Shown piece by piece: positions 22,320-29,970 of a DNA stretch of 29,970 bases; position 1 is the first letter of the stretch; the number at the start of each line of letters is the position of its first letter. Source of the stretch: an uncultured Eubacterium sp. (lineage in GTDB: Bacteria > Bacillota > Clostridia > Lachnospirales > CAG-274); assembly GCA_900545305.1 (NCBI GenBank), contig UQYD01000021.1, positions 1 to 29,970 on the forward strand, read 5' to 3'. Both the position numbers and the translations under genes were made by a program. Under the pieces are notes generated by a model. It saw only the letters and a program-made list of their open reading frames with translations, was not told the DNA's origin and made no database searches.

Positions 22320-23420
22320 TTAACTTACAGTTATAGAAAAAGCTCCGACTTCTCCAAAATCTCCGGTAATATAAATACTTGAAAAACCTTTGCCTTGGAA
22401 AAGGGACTTTATGTCATTTGATGAGTTTAAAATATAATTTCTTGTTTCAAAAGTAATAGTTTTTTGTCCCTTTGAAAGGGCTGAGTTTATTATATTCTGA
22501 AGTTCAGAATAGTTAGTTGCTACAAGACCATAGTAGTCATAGTAATTGTATTTTGTAGCTGTACATTTTGGAAACTGACTTGTGTCCCAAGTATGCTTTT
22601 CCGAAATTTGTTCATCTGTCAAATTGAAATTGCTGTATATTAAGCGATTTCCGTCATCAGGGGTAGGGTCATCACTGGTAACGTCAACGTGATAATATTC
22701 GCCATCAAGTTTTATAATGTTCCACATATGTGAAACACCTTCCATTTTTCCGGTAATACACTGTACATCAAGACCACACATTTTTCCTAGAATATTAAAT
22801 GTCTGTGCGTAAGCCTCGCAAACACCTTCGCCGTCATTTATTAAGCCTACAATGGTGTGAGCTCTTAAAGGTGGAGTTTCAACGTCAAGAGGACCATACT
22901 TAAATGTTGTTACAATATAGTCGTGAATAGCTTTTTCTTTATCAAAGTCAGATGTGTACTGACTTTTTATTTCCTGAGCTTTTGTAACTAACTTGTCATA
23001 TACAGCCAATTCTTCTACATTTAATTTATCTTTAGAACCTGTTTCATAGGCTCTTGTCATTCTGTAATTTGAATGGTATGAAAAGCTGTATGTAATGTTA
23101 GCAATAGTGCCGGTAACACTGCCTTTTGCACTTATGGCAACATCGTAACTTCTGAATGTTGTAATATCGTACACGTTTTGGTCAAAATTCACTATTGTAA
23201 CAGAAAGAGTGTCTGCCTGATTATTTATAGCTTCATTCATAAGAGCTTTCCATTGCTCTACGTCTTTGATAGGCAGTGAACTATTGATTACAGAATATGT
23301 AATACCTTTTACAGTGGAAACTAAATTTTTCCATGCTGTAATAGCATCACCTAAATTGTCAGCAAATACATTCTGGCAAAGTAAAAAAATAGATATAAAA
23401 ATTAATAAAATCTTTTTCAT
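22320..23420 (-). CDS. Secreted transglutaminase-like protein
   Basis: 366 residues with a signal peptide, MKKILLIFISIFLLCQNVFA (1-20). The middle (about 160-255) is a transglutaminase-core domain with Cys201 (GVCEAYAQ), His231 (SHMWNIIKL) and Asp246 (YHVDVTSDD), so the triad is complete. A helix before the Cys has KAIHDYIVTTFKYG. The N-terminal part (21-150) and the C-terminal about 100 residues are not recognised. No anchor is seen. It is related in its catalytic core to the dockerin protein at the left edge but lacks a dockerin. It starts two bases after the pseudouridine synthase gene, with GTAGGTGA upstream, so it seems to be read from the same transcript, an odd pairing of a secreted protein with an RNA-modifying enzyme. 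Confidence 0.85.
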   Translation of the reverse strand: MKKILLIFISIFLLCQNVFADNLGDAITAWKNLVSTVKGITYSVINSSLPIKDVEQWKALMNEAINNQADTLSVTIVNFDQNVYDITTFRSYDVAISAKGSVTGTIANITYSFSYHSNYRMTRAYETGSKDKLNVEELAVYDKLVTKAQEIKSQYTSDFDKEKAIHDYIVTTFKYGPLDVETPPLRAHTIVGLINDGEGVCEAYAQTFNILGKMCGLDVQCITGKMEGVSHMWNIIKLDGEYYHVDVTSDDPTPDDGNRLIYSNFNLTDEQISEKHTWDTSQFPKCTATKYNYYDYYGLVATNYSELQNIINSALSKGQKTITFETRNYILNSSNDIKSLFQGKGFSSIYITGDFGEVGAFSITVS

Positions 23421-23422
23421 TA

Positions 23423-24136
23423 TTATTCACCTACAAACTTGCTTATATATTCCATTTCAGCTGTATTAAGCTCTCTGTATTCTCCTTGATTTAAGTTTTC
23501 GTCAAGGTTAATTTCTCCAAAAGAAACCCTTTTTAAAAATTCTACTTTACAACCAATAGCCTCAAACATTCTCTTTACTTGATGAAATTTACCTTCGTGT
23601 ATAACTACTTCAATAGAGTTATTGTCTATAATACTAAGGTCAGCACTTTTGCACTTATAATTGCCTATAGTTACACCGTTTTTAAATATTTCAACAGCAT
23701 TTTCCGGAAGTGTACCGGATATTTTGGCATAGTATTTTTTGTCTATGTGCTTTTTGGGAGAAAGGGTATTGTGGGCGAAAGTTCCGTCATTTGTAAGAAT
23801 CAAAAGACCAACTGTATCCTTGTCTAATCTGCCTACAGGAAAGAGGTCTAAGTTCTGAAGTTCCTTTGGTAAAAGGTCAATTACTGTCTTTTGTTTATCT
23901 TCTGTTGATGAAATTACACCAGCAGGTTTATTCATCATAATATATGTGTATTTTTTATAGTTTATTTCTTTACCATTAACAGTTACAACGTCTTTTTCTG
24001 TATTTATTTTTACGTTTGCTGACGTTATAATTTGACCATTAACGGCTACTTTTTTATTCTTAATAATGTTTTTAATTTGGCTTCTTGTGCCTATTCCCAG
24101 GTCTGCCAAGAATTTGTCTGCTCTTAAATCTGCCAT
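23423..24136 (-). CDS. rsuA: RsuA-family 16S rRNA pseudouridine synthase
   Basis: 237 residues. An S4 RNA-binding domain (1-60, ADKFLADLGIGTRSQIKN) is followed by the catalytic domain with MNKPAGVIS, the GRLDKDTVGLLILTND motif carrying the catalytic Asp, KKHIDKKYYA and the EGKFHQVKRMFEAIGC helix. Known: RsuA makes pseudouridine 516 in 16S rRNA; the same family includes RluB/E/F with other targets, so the exact uridine is inferred. Start: GAGGAAAAA before the ATG. It is divergent from the gene at 24292. Confidence 0.88.
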   Translation of the reverse strand: MADLRADKFLADLGIGTRSQIKNIIKNKKVAVNGQIITSANVKINTEKDVVTVNGKEINYKKYTYIMMNKPAGVISSTEDKQKTVIDLLPKELQNLDLFPVGRLDKDTVGLLILTNDGTFAHNTLSPKKHIDKKYYAKISGTLPENAVEIFKNGVTIGNYKCKSADLSIIDNNSIEVVIHEGKFHQVKRMFEAIGCKVEFLKRVSFGEINLDENLNQGEYRELNTAEMEYISKFVGE

Positions 24137-24181
24137 TTTTTCCTCGTTAAAATAAATTAATTAATTTGTAATTAAAATGTG

Positions 24182-24210
24182 TATACAAAACGTCAAAATT
24201 TTGCTATAAT
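24182..24210 (+). promoter_or_regulatory. Promoter of the radA operon
   Basis: TATACA (24182-24187), 17 bases, TATAAT (24205-24210) with a TGC extension. The extended -10 compensates for the poor -35. It is in the 155-base divergent gap; a minus-strand promoter for rsuA must lie here too, with TTGACG (rc of 24191-24196) as a candidate -35. Confidence 0.6.
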
Positions 24211-24291
24211 TGACTTGATTTAATTATATAAAATATAAATATAATTGTCAAAAAAAGAATTTATTAAGAAGTTTGTCAGGAGGAAAATGAG

Positions 24292-24705
24292 ATGGCAATC
24301 GTTAAAGAAGGCATAATTTTAGAAAATGATAATACACTTAGCTTTGGTGATTATACTAGAGCAGACAAGCTTAAGGTAGAAGATTTCAAAGTTAATGATG
24401 ACACATATAAAGTAAGAACACATAAGGAAGTTACACGTCTTTCAAAGGACGGCACACTTGTGCTTGAAACAGTTCCGGGTGCAACTGTTCATAACTTCAA
24501 GGTAGGCGACAAGGTTATTACTTTCTCTATGGAGGGTAATGGTGGTACTCAGGTTACTCTTGAACTTGACCCGGGTTTCCACTATTCAGTTTACGTTGAT
24601 GATGTAAACCTTGGCAAGATTAAGGCTAACTTATCTGGCAAAATCAACTTCAGCGTTGAACTTTCAGAAAGACCACAGGACGTTAAGATTGAAAAGCACC
24701 TTTAA
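24292..24705 (+). CDS. Conserved clostridial protein found before radA (sometimes labelled endosialidase)
   Basis: 137 residues, beta-rich, acidic, without signal peptide. The sequence TLSFGDYTRADKLKVEDF, then ETVPGATVHNFK, EGNGGTQVTLELDPG and LSGKINFSVEL follows a family common in Lachnospiraceae next to radA. The name endosialidase attached to some members has no support here: there is no sialidase motif and the protein is far too small. AGGAGG precedes the ATG and radA follows after five bases, so the two are co-translated. A link with recombination or with the stress response is inferred only from the location. Confidence 0.72.
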   Translation: MAIVKEGIILENDNTLSFGDYTRADKLKVEDFKVNDDTYKVRTHKEVTRLSKDGTLVLETVPGATVHNFKVGDKVITFSMEGNGGTQVTLELDPGFHYSVYVDDVNLGKIKANLSGKINFSVELSERPQDVKIEKHL

Positions 24706-24710
24706 TTATT

Positions 24711-26072
24711 ATGGCTAAAATAAAGTCGAAATTTGTCTGCCAAAATTGTGGATATGAAATAGGAAAATGGCTTGGCAAATGTCCTGAATGTGGTAGCTTT
24801 TCCACATTTGTAGAAGAAATAGAAAAGCCTCAGCCAAAGGGCAATCATCCTACAAATTACAATACAGATGTGACCCCTAAAATACTTTCTGAGATAAAGC
24901 CTTTATCTCAGGAGAGAACAAAGACAGGACTTAGTGAGCTTGATAGAGTGCTAGGTGGTGGATTTGTACAGGGTTCACTTACTCTTGTAGGTGGTGACCC
25001 AGGTATAGGAAAGTCCACACTTCTTTTGCAAATATGCCAAAAGCTAGGAGAACAGGGCAAGAATATTTTGTATGTTTCTGGTGAAGAATCAGTACAGCAG
25101 ATTAAAATAAGGGCAGACAGATTGGAAATAACAACAGAAAAATTAAAGTTGTTATCTGAAACAAATTTGAACATAATAGAAAGTGTAATAGCAAAGGAAA
25201 ATCCAGATTATGTTATTATAGATTCTATTCAGACAATGTTTATAGATGAGGTTTCGTCAGCACCGGGGTCTGTGTCACAGGTAAGAGAGGCTACTTCAAG
25301 GCTTATGCACCTTGGTAAGGGCAAAAATATTTCTCTTATTATTGTTGGTCACGTTACAAAAGACGGTGCTATTGCCGGACCTAAGATATTGGAACATATG
25401 GTTGACACTGTTCTCTATTTTGAGGGTGATAAACAAGCATCTTACAGAATATTAAGAGCAGTAAAGAACCGTTTTGGTGGCACAAATGAAATTGGCGTAT
25501 TTGAAATGGTTCACAGTGGATTAAGGGAAATACTTAATCCTTCAGAATTTATGCTTTCCGGCAGACCGGAAAATGTTTCAGGCTCAGTTGTAACTTGTTC
25601 TTTAGAGGGTACAAGACCTATGCTGTTGGAGGTACAGGCTTTAGTAAGCTACACTACCTTCAATATTCCACGAAGAACAGCTACAGGTATGGATTTTAAC
25701 AGAGTAGTTTTGCTTATTGCAGTTCTTGAAAAGAGGGCTAATTTGCAGTTGGCAGCCTACGACAGCTATGTTAATTTAACAGGTGGCATAAAAATTGCCG
25801 AACCGTCCCTTGATGCTGCTGTGGCTGTTGCTATAGCATCAAGCTACAAAAACGTTGCAGTTAGTGCTGATACAGTAGTGTTTGGCGAAATAGGTCTGAC
25901 AGGAGAAATAAGAGCAGTTTCAATGGCAGAAAGACGAGTTGCCGAAGCTGCCAAATTAGGGTTTAAATGTTGCATAGTACCTCAGGCTAATTATAAAGAG
26001 GCTTCGAGGGTTAAAAATATAAGCGTTATAGGTGTTAGCTCTGTAGAGGAACTTTTAAGTAAGGCTTTATAA
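24711..26072 (+). CDS. radA: DNA repair protein RadA
   Basis: 453 residues, normal length. The zinc finger has Cys10, Cys13, Cys24 and Cys27. The RecA-like core has Walker A GGDPGIGKST (about 94-103) and the RadA-specific KNRFG motif (252-256). The C-terminal part is the Lon-protease-like domain (AAYDSYVNLTGGIKI onward). Known: RadA promotes branch migration during recombinational repair and acts as a helicase with RecA. It starts five bases after the upstream gene with no recognisable Shine-Dalgarno sequence, so it likely depends on coupling with that gene. Confidence 0.96.
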   Translation: MAKIKSKFVCQNCGYEIGKWLGKCPECGSFSTFVEEIEKPQPKGNHPTNYNTDVTPKILSEIKPLSQERTKTGLSELDRVLGGGFVQGSLTLVGGDPGIGKSTLLLQICQKLGEQGKNILYVSGEESVQQIKIRADRLEITTEKLKLLSETNLNIIESVIAKENPDYVIIDSIQTMFIDEVSSAPGSVSQVREATSRLMHLGKGKNISLIIVGHVTKDGAIAGPKILEHMVDTVLYFEGDKQASYRILRAVKNRFGGTNEIGVFEMVHSGLREILNPSEFMLSGRPENVSGSVVTCSLEGTRPMLLEVQALVSYTTFNIPRRTATGMDFNRVVLLIAVLEKRANLQLAAYDSYVNLTGGIKIAEPSLDAAVAVAIASSYKNVAVSADTVVFGEIGLTGEIRAVSMAERRVAEAAKLGFKCCIVPQANYKEASRVKNISVIGVSSVEELLSKAL

Positions 26073-26079
26073 TAAATAC

Positions 26080-26108
26080 TAGACAAAATATGGTTTTTAG
26101 TGTAAAAT
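26080..26108 (+). promoter_or_regulatory. Promoter of the SEC-C protein gene
   Basis: TAGACA (26080-26085), 17 bases, TAAAAT (26103-26108), 36 bases before the chosen start. Five of six positions match in each hexamer. No terminator separates it from radA. Confidence 0.6.
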
Positions 26109-26144
26109 ATCAATTATTGTATGAAATTTCAGGAGGAAAACGAA

Positions 26145-26648
26145 ATGACTTTATATGAAACTTGGCTCGCAAGTGCTTATTACAGAAACGGTAGAACAAA
26201 CGAAAGAACTTGGGCTGACTATATTCCAAGAGAACAGGCTATCTACGAAGATATTATCGGTAACAAGCTTACTTCTTTAAGTGGTACAGTTACTGAATTA
26301 GCTGAAAAGTACAATGTACCAAAGGCTTATATTGCAGGTTTTGTAGATGGTATCAACGAAACTCAGCCAGAAAAGATTGAGCTTGAAACTCTTACAGAAG
26401 ATACTCAGATTAACTTAGTTATCGACCTTGAAAAGCTCTACAAGCAGATGGTAGAATACAAGGCTGACCACTTATACAGCCTTCCACAGTGGGAAGATGT
26501 ATTCACAAGAGAACAGCTTGATGCTTTCTACAAGGAACAGAAGAACTCTAAGACAGTTCACAACCCAGATAAGAACATTGGTAGAAATGACCCTTGTCCT
26601 TGTGGTAGTGGTAAGAAGTACAAGAAGTGCTGTGGAGCAAATAAATAA
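26145..26648 (+). CDS. SEC-C motif protein
   Basis: 167 residues. The C-terminus carries the zinc-binding SEC-C motif GRNDPCPCGSGKKYKKCCG (Cys-x-Cys-x8-Cys-Cys), as at the end of SecA. The first about 140 residues are a helical, charged region (LYETWLASAYYRNGRTNER, LAEKYNVPKAYIAGFVDGIN) I do not recognise. Known: the SEC-C motif binds zinc and mediates contact with ribosomes or SecB-like partners; it is a tag on many unrelated proteins. The codons are as biased as in nfnAB, suggesting high expression. The frame is open to an ATG at 26121, but AGGAGG lies within that extension, eight bases before the ATG at 26145. Confidence 0.83.
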   Translation: MTLYETWLASAYYRNGRTNERTWADYIPREQAIYEDIIGNKLTSLSGTVTELAEKYNVPKAYIAGFVDGINETQPEKIELETLTEDTQINLVIDLEKLYKQMVEYKADHLYSLPQWEDVFTREQLDAFYKEQKNSKTVHNPDKNIGRNDPCPCGSGKKYKKCCGANK

Positions 26649-26668
26649 GATTTCAGGTGTATTATTAA

Positions 26669-27727
26669 ATGGACACTATTATTTCAAAAGTAGATTTTGC
26701 AGAACCTTTGAAGGATATTGATGTCATTGAAAAGGCCGCTGAGATATTACAATCCGGCGGTCTTGTGGCATTTCCTACAGAAACAGTATATGGACTTGGT
26801 GCAGACGGACTTAATGCCGAGGCAGTAAAGGATATTTACAAGGCTAAGGGCAGACCGTCTGACAATCCACTTATATTGCATATTTCTGATATTGAGGAGT
26901 TAAAGCCTTTAGTAAAGGAAGTACCGGAAAATGCTAAAAAGTTAATGAAGGCTTTTTGGCCTGGACCACTTACTCTTATTTTCAAGAAAGCTGATATTGT
27001 GCCTTATGCCACATCAGGTGGACTTGAAACAGTAGCAATACGTTTTCCTGAAAATAAGGTTGCTAATTTACTTATTAAAACTGCAAAAATGCCAATAGCT
27101 GCACCTAGTGCAAATACTTCTGGCAGACCTAGCCCTACAAGAGCATCTCACGTTGAGTATGACTTAAAGGGCAAAATTGATATGATTATTGACGGTGGTA
27201 GCTGTGAATTTGGTTTAGAGTCTACTATTGTTGATGTTTCAGGTGATGTACCTTGTCTTTTAAGACCTGGTTCTATTACTTTAGGTATGCTTAGAGAGGT
27301 TTTAGGTGAGGTAACAGTTGATAAGGCTGTTGTTACTAAGCTTTCAGCCGGTGAATTGCCAAAAGCTCCCGGTATGAAGTATACTCACTATTCACCATCA
27401 GCAGATGTTGTTATTGTCAGAGGTGACGTAGATAATACAGTCAGCAAAATAACAGAACTTGCTGAAAAGTCAAAGGCTGAAGGATACAGAACAGGCATTA
27501 TTGCAACTGAAGAAACAAAAGACAGATACCAAGGCTTTGAAGTTTTGGTTATAGGAAGCAGACAGCATCCAGAAACTATTGCGGCAAATCTCTTTAAAAT
27601 GCTTAGAAAATGTGATTATCACAATATTCAAAAAGTATATGCAGAGGGTTTTGAAGAAACAGAACTTGGACTTGCTATAATGAACAGATTGAAAAAGGCA
27701 GCAGGTTATTCAATTATAGATGTGTAG
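26669..27727 (+). CDS. tsaC: Threonylcarbamoyl-AMP synthase (Sua5 type)
   Basis: 352 residues. The YrdC-like catalytic domain (about 10-215) has AFPTETVYGLGADGLN, KGRPSDNPLILHI, APSANTSGRPSPT and LRPGSI. An additional C-terminal Sua5 domain (about 240-352) follows, so it is the long Sua5/YwlC form, not the short TsaC. Known: makes threonylcarbamoyl-AMP from Thr, bicarbonate and ATP for the t6A modification of ANN-decoding tRNAs. It lies 20 bases after the SEC-C gene and 12 before rpiB, the order seen in many Firmicutes (ywlC-rpiB-upp). Confidence 0.95.
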   Translation: MDTIISKVDFAEPLKDIDVIEKAAEILQSGGLVAFPTETVYGLGADGLNAEAVKDIYKAKGRPSDNPLILHISDIEELKPLVKEVPENAKKLMKAFWPGPLTLIFKKADIVPYATSGGLETVAIRFPENKVANLLIKTAKMPIAAPSANTSGRPSPTRASHVEYDLKGKIDMIIDGGSCEFGLESTIVDVSGDVPCLLRPGSITLGMLREVLGEVTVDKAVVTKLSAGELPKAPGMKYTHYSPSADVVIVRGDVDNTVSKITELAEKSKAEGYRTGIIATEETKDRYQGFEVLVIGSRQHPETIAANLFKMLRKCDYHNIQKVYAEGFEETELGLAIMNRLKKAAGYSIIDV

Positions 27728-27739
27728 GAGGAAGTTTAA

Positions 27740-28168
27740 ATGATAGGTTTAGGCTGTGACCATGGTGGTCTTGAATTAAAGAAAACAGTAATGGAATATT
27801 TAGATTCAAAGGGTATTGAATACAAGGATTTCGGTACATACACAAGTGACTCTTGCGATTATCCTGTTTATGGCAAGGCTGTTGCTCACGCAGTAGCAGA
27901 CGGTCAATGCGATAAGGGCATTATCATTTGTGGTACCGGTATTGGTATTTCAATTACTGCCAATAAGGTAAAGGGTATCAGAGCTGCTCTTTGCCACGAT
28001 GTTTTTTCAGCAAAAGCAACTAGAGAGCATAACGATGCTAATATTCTTGCTATGGGTGCAAGAGTTATTGGACCTGGTCTTGCTCTTGAAATTGTTAAGG
28101 CATTTTTAGAAACTGAATTTTCTGGCGATGAACGTCACATCAGACGTATCGCTATGATTGAAGAATAA
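27740..28168 (+). CDS. rpiB: Ribose-5-phosphate isomerase B
   Basis: 142 residues, RpiB/LacAB family. Marks: IGLGCDHGGLELKK at the start, ICGTGIGISITANK with the catalytic Cys in the CGTG loop, ALCHDVFSAKATREHNDANI and MGARVIGPGLA. Known: interconverts ribulose-5-phosphate and ribose-5-phosphate in the pentose phosphate pathway, feeding PRPP synthesis and thereby the next gene, upp. GGAGG nine bases upstream of the ATG. Confidence 0.95.
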   Translation: MIGLGCDHGGLELKKTVMEYLDSKGIEYKDFGTYTSDSCDYPVYGKAVAHAVADGQCDKGIIICGTGIGISITANKVKGIRAALCHDVFSAKATREHNDANILAMGARVIGPGLALEIVKAFLETEFSGDERHIRRIAMIEE

Positions 28169-28180
28169 GGAGGTATTTAT

Positions 28181-28807
28181 ATGAGTGATTTATTTATTAT
28201 TGACCATCCATTAGTACAGAGTAAGCTTGCTCTTTTAAGAGATAAGAATACTAACAACAAGGAATTTAGAGAACTTGTAAGCGAAGTTTCTGGTCTTTTA
28301 GCATATGAAGCTACAAGAGATATGGAAGTAAAGACAGAAAATATTGAAACTCCTTTTGCTCCGGCAGAGGCTAAGACAATGGATAAGGAAATTGGTCTTG
28401 TACCTATTTTAAGAGCCGGTATTGGTATGGTTGACGGTATCGTAAACCTTATTCCAAATGCAAGAGTTGGTCACATTGGTCTTTACAGAGACCCTAATAC
28501 TCTTATGCCTATTGAATATTACTGCAAGCTTCCAGAATATTCTGACAATATTGAAATGTTTGTTCTTGAACCTATGATGGCTACAGGTGGTACTGCATCT
28601 GCTGCTGTTCAGTTCTTAAAGGAAAGAAACTTCAAGAACATTAAGTATATTTGCCTTATTTGTACTCCTGACGGTGTTCAGAAGTTACAGGCTGACCACC
28701 CAGATGTTGATGTATATGCAGCAGCTATGGATAGAACTATAAGTGAAGACGGATTTATTATACCTGGTCTTGGTGATGCAGGCGATAGAATGTTTGGTAC
28801 AAAGTAA
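28181..28807 (+). CDS. upp: Uracil phosphoribosyltransferase
   Basis: 208 residues, normal length. Marks: VPILRAGIGMVDG, the PRPP loop EPMMATGGTASAAVQFLKE, ICLICTPDGVQ and the C-terminal GDAGDRMFGTK. Known: salvages uracil to UMP using PRPP. It starts 12 bases after rpiB with AGGAGG. Confidence 0.96.
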   Translation: MSDLFIIDHPLVQSKLALLRDKNTNNKEFRELVSEVSGLLAYEATRDMEVKTENIETPFAPAEAKTMDKEIGLVPILRAGIGMVDGIVNLIPNARVGHIGLYRDPNTLMPIEYYCKLPEYSDNIEMFVLEPMMATGGTASAAVQFLKERNFKNIKYICLICTPDGVQKLQADHPDVDVYAAAMDRTISEDGFIIPGLGDAGDRMFGTK

Positions 28808-28851
28808 AATGCTTGATTTGCGTTTTGTTTTGACTCTAAGGGAGGTATATT

Positions 28852-29874
28852 ATGTCTGATACGTGGCTTTTGTATTTGGCTAGCTTTGCTGTTGCCTTTT
28901 CAATTTCACTATTGACAACACCAATGGCTAAAAGACTGGGTATAAAATTCCACGCTGTGGACTATCCTAGAGCCAGAGGTATGAATAAAGAACCTGTGCC
29001 ACTTATGGGTGGACTTGCTATTGTTAGTGGGTTTATGGGTTCAATGATACTTATGTCCATTTTTTTAGAGGACCTGCACAATAGACAGTTTGTAGGCTTT
29101 ATTATTGGTGCTATTATTATTGTTCTTGTTGGTATGCTTGATGATATTTATGAATTAAGTGCAAAAATGAAATTGCTTGCCCAAATTGTTGTGGCAGTAA
29201 TTGTTGTTTCAACTGGAACTAAATTGGACTTTATAATGTGGCCATTGTGGCAGTATATTAAGCCTTTTTCAAATATTATTACAGTTGTTTGGATAATTGG
29301 TCTTATTAATGCTGTAAACCTTATTGACGGTCTTGACGGTTTGGCAGCCGGTGTTACAAGTATTATGTCAACTTGTCTTGCCATTCTTTGTGCTATTTCA
29401 GGAGGTACAGTAGGTGCTGTTATGACAATAGCTCTTGCTGGTGCAGCTCTTGGTTTCCTTCCTAGAAATTTCAGTCCGGCTGAAGTTTATATGGGAGATA
29501 CAGGCTCAACTTTCTTGGGTTATGTACTTGCCGTTTGTTCTTGTATAGGTGTGTTTAAGAGTTATGCTATTCTTTCACTTTTGTTAGCTGTACTTTCTAT
29601 GGCTTTGCCTATTTTCGACACATCATTTGCTATGATTAGACGTGCAATTAATCACAAGCCTATTATGAGCCCAGATAGAGGACACCTTCATCATAGACTT
29701 ATTGATTCTGGTTATACAAACCAGCAGGCAGTTATGATTTTATATGCTTTAAGTCTTGGTAGTTCCCTTATTGCTGTTATTATAGCATTACAGGATATTC
29801 GAGCTACTATTGTAGTCCTTGTCTTCTTTTTAATTTTAATATTAATGTTGCTTGTTTACAAAAAACGAGTGTGA
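28852..29874 (+). CDS. tagO: Undecaprenyl-phosphate sugar-1-phosphate transferase (TagO/WecA/MraY family)
   Basis: 340 residues, polytopic with about ten or eleven membrane segments. Conserved cytoplasmic loops: LGIKFHAVDYPRARG..EPVPLMGG, the GMLDDIYELSAKMKL Asp pair, NAVNLIDGLDGLAAG, VYMGDTGSTFLG and the DRGHLHHRLID His loop. Known: transfers GlcNAc-1-phosphate (or a related sugar) from UDP-sugar to undecaprenyl phosphate, the first membrane step for teichoic acids and other wall glycopolymers. The His loop favours the WecA/TagO branch over MraY. GGGAGGT lies before the start. The 44-base gap to upp has no terminator. Confidence 0.9.
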   Translation: MSDTWLLYLASFAVAFSISLLTTPMAKRLGIKFHAVDYPRARGMNKEPVPLMGGLAIVSGFMGSMILMSIFLEDLHNRQFVGFIIGAIIIVLVGMLDDIYELSAKMKLLAQIVVAVIVVSTGTKLDFIMWPLWQYIKPFSNIITVVWIIGLINAVNLIDGLDGLAAGVTSIMSTCLAILCAISGGTVGAVMTIALAGAALGFLPRNFSPAEVYMGDTGSTFLGYVLAVCSCIGVFKSYAILSLLLAVLSMALPIFDTSFAMIRRAINHKPIMSPDRGHLHHRLIDSGYTNQQAVMILYALSLGSSLIAVIIALQDIRATIVVLVFFLILILMLLVYKKRV

Positions 29875-29970
29875 TTTTATGCCCCATAGATTTTGATATG
29901 TACCCAGAAATCTGGACACATTGATTTATTAGTTATGTTGAACACATGGATGCTTCTCTGTATTTTACAG
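29875..29970 (+). other. Non-coding tail at the window edge, with a small palindrome
   Basis: No frame of useful length is seen. CCAGA-AA-TCTGG (29903-29914) lies in a TGTACCC...GGACA context, which has some likeness to ends of IS3-family elements, but the element itself would lie beyond the window, so this cannot be called. It could equally be a weak terminator after tagO; no T tract follows. Confidence 0.3.

Noticed and set aside
24292..24705. Endosialidase function for the protein before radA
   Set aside because: There is no sialidase motif, no signal peptide, and only 137 residues; the label appears to be a propagated misannotation.

Overview
The window comes from a low-GC Gram-positive anaerobe, most likely a clostridium of the Lachnospiraceae kind. 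The pointers are AT-rich intergenic DNA with strong TTGACA/TATAAT promoters and AGGAGG ribosome binding sites, a ribosomal protein L27 with the Firmicutes N-terminal extension beside its Prp protease, an NfnAB transhydrogenase, a secreted protein with a dockerin, and a RadA operon headed by a small conserved clostridial protein. I see no tRNA, rRNA or CRISPR array and no complete mobile element.

Layout. 1-1025 is the end of a secreted transglutaminase-like protein with a C-terminal dockerin. 1076-3806 (minus) is a ribosome and ribosome-assembly block: L21 promoter and leader, rplU-prp-rpmA, terminator, obgE-yhbY. 3831-5645 (minus) holds a DUF1232 protein and a membrane-anchored PEGA-repeat protein. 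5822-8487 (plus) is nfnA-nfnB plus a DUF1292 protein. 8474-13867 looks like an accessory island: a SLOG/DUF1273-like protein, a divergent ribbon-helix-helix regulator, and a tandem pair consisting of a long coiled-coil AAA+ ATPase (McrB-like) and a DUF2357/PD-(D/E)XK nuclease. This is probably a type IV-restriction-like defence system. 13954-14977 is bioB with a likely BirA operator over its promoter. 14992-19483 is a six-gene minus-strand operon (HD hydrolase, purine nucleoside phosphorylase, adenosine/MTA-type deaminase, YbaK deacylase, AEC transporter, MIF-family protein). 19627-22313 (plus) is a 47-residue peptide gene coupled to a large secreted beta-helix protein. 22320-24136 (minus) is an RsuA-type pseudouridine synthase and a second secreted transglutaminase. 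24182-29874 (plus) contains radA and its partner, a SEC-C protein, tsaC, rpiB, upp and a TagO/WecA-type transferase.

How the genes work together. The housekeeping blocks are ordinary: ribosome biogenesis, electron bifurcation between NADH, ferredoxin and NADPH, purine and uracil salvage, tRNA t6A modification and cell-wall polymer initiation. The accessory parts are the coiled-coil ATPase/nuclease pair with its putative regulator and SLOG neighbour, and the peptide plus surface protein. Smaller points worth attention are a Prp protease that seems to lack the usual catalytic-histidine loop, a biotin synthase with an extra cysteine beside its cluster-binding arginine, and an 11-bp direct repeat around the island's divergent promoters. 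Several starts were moved to internal ATGs because a good ribosome binding site sits inside the longer reading frame (rpmA, DUF1232, punA, HD, the surface protein, SEC-C).
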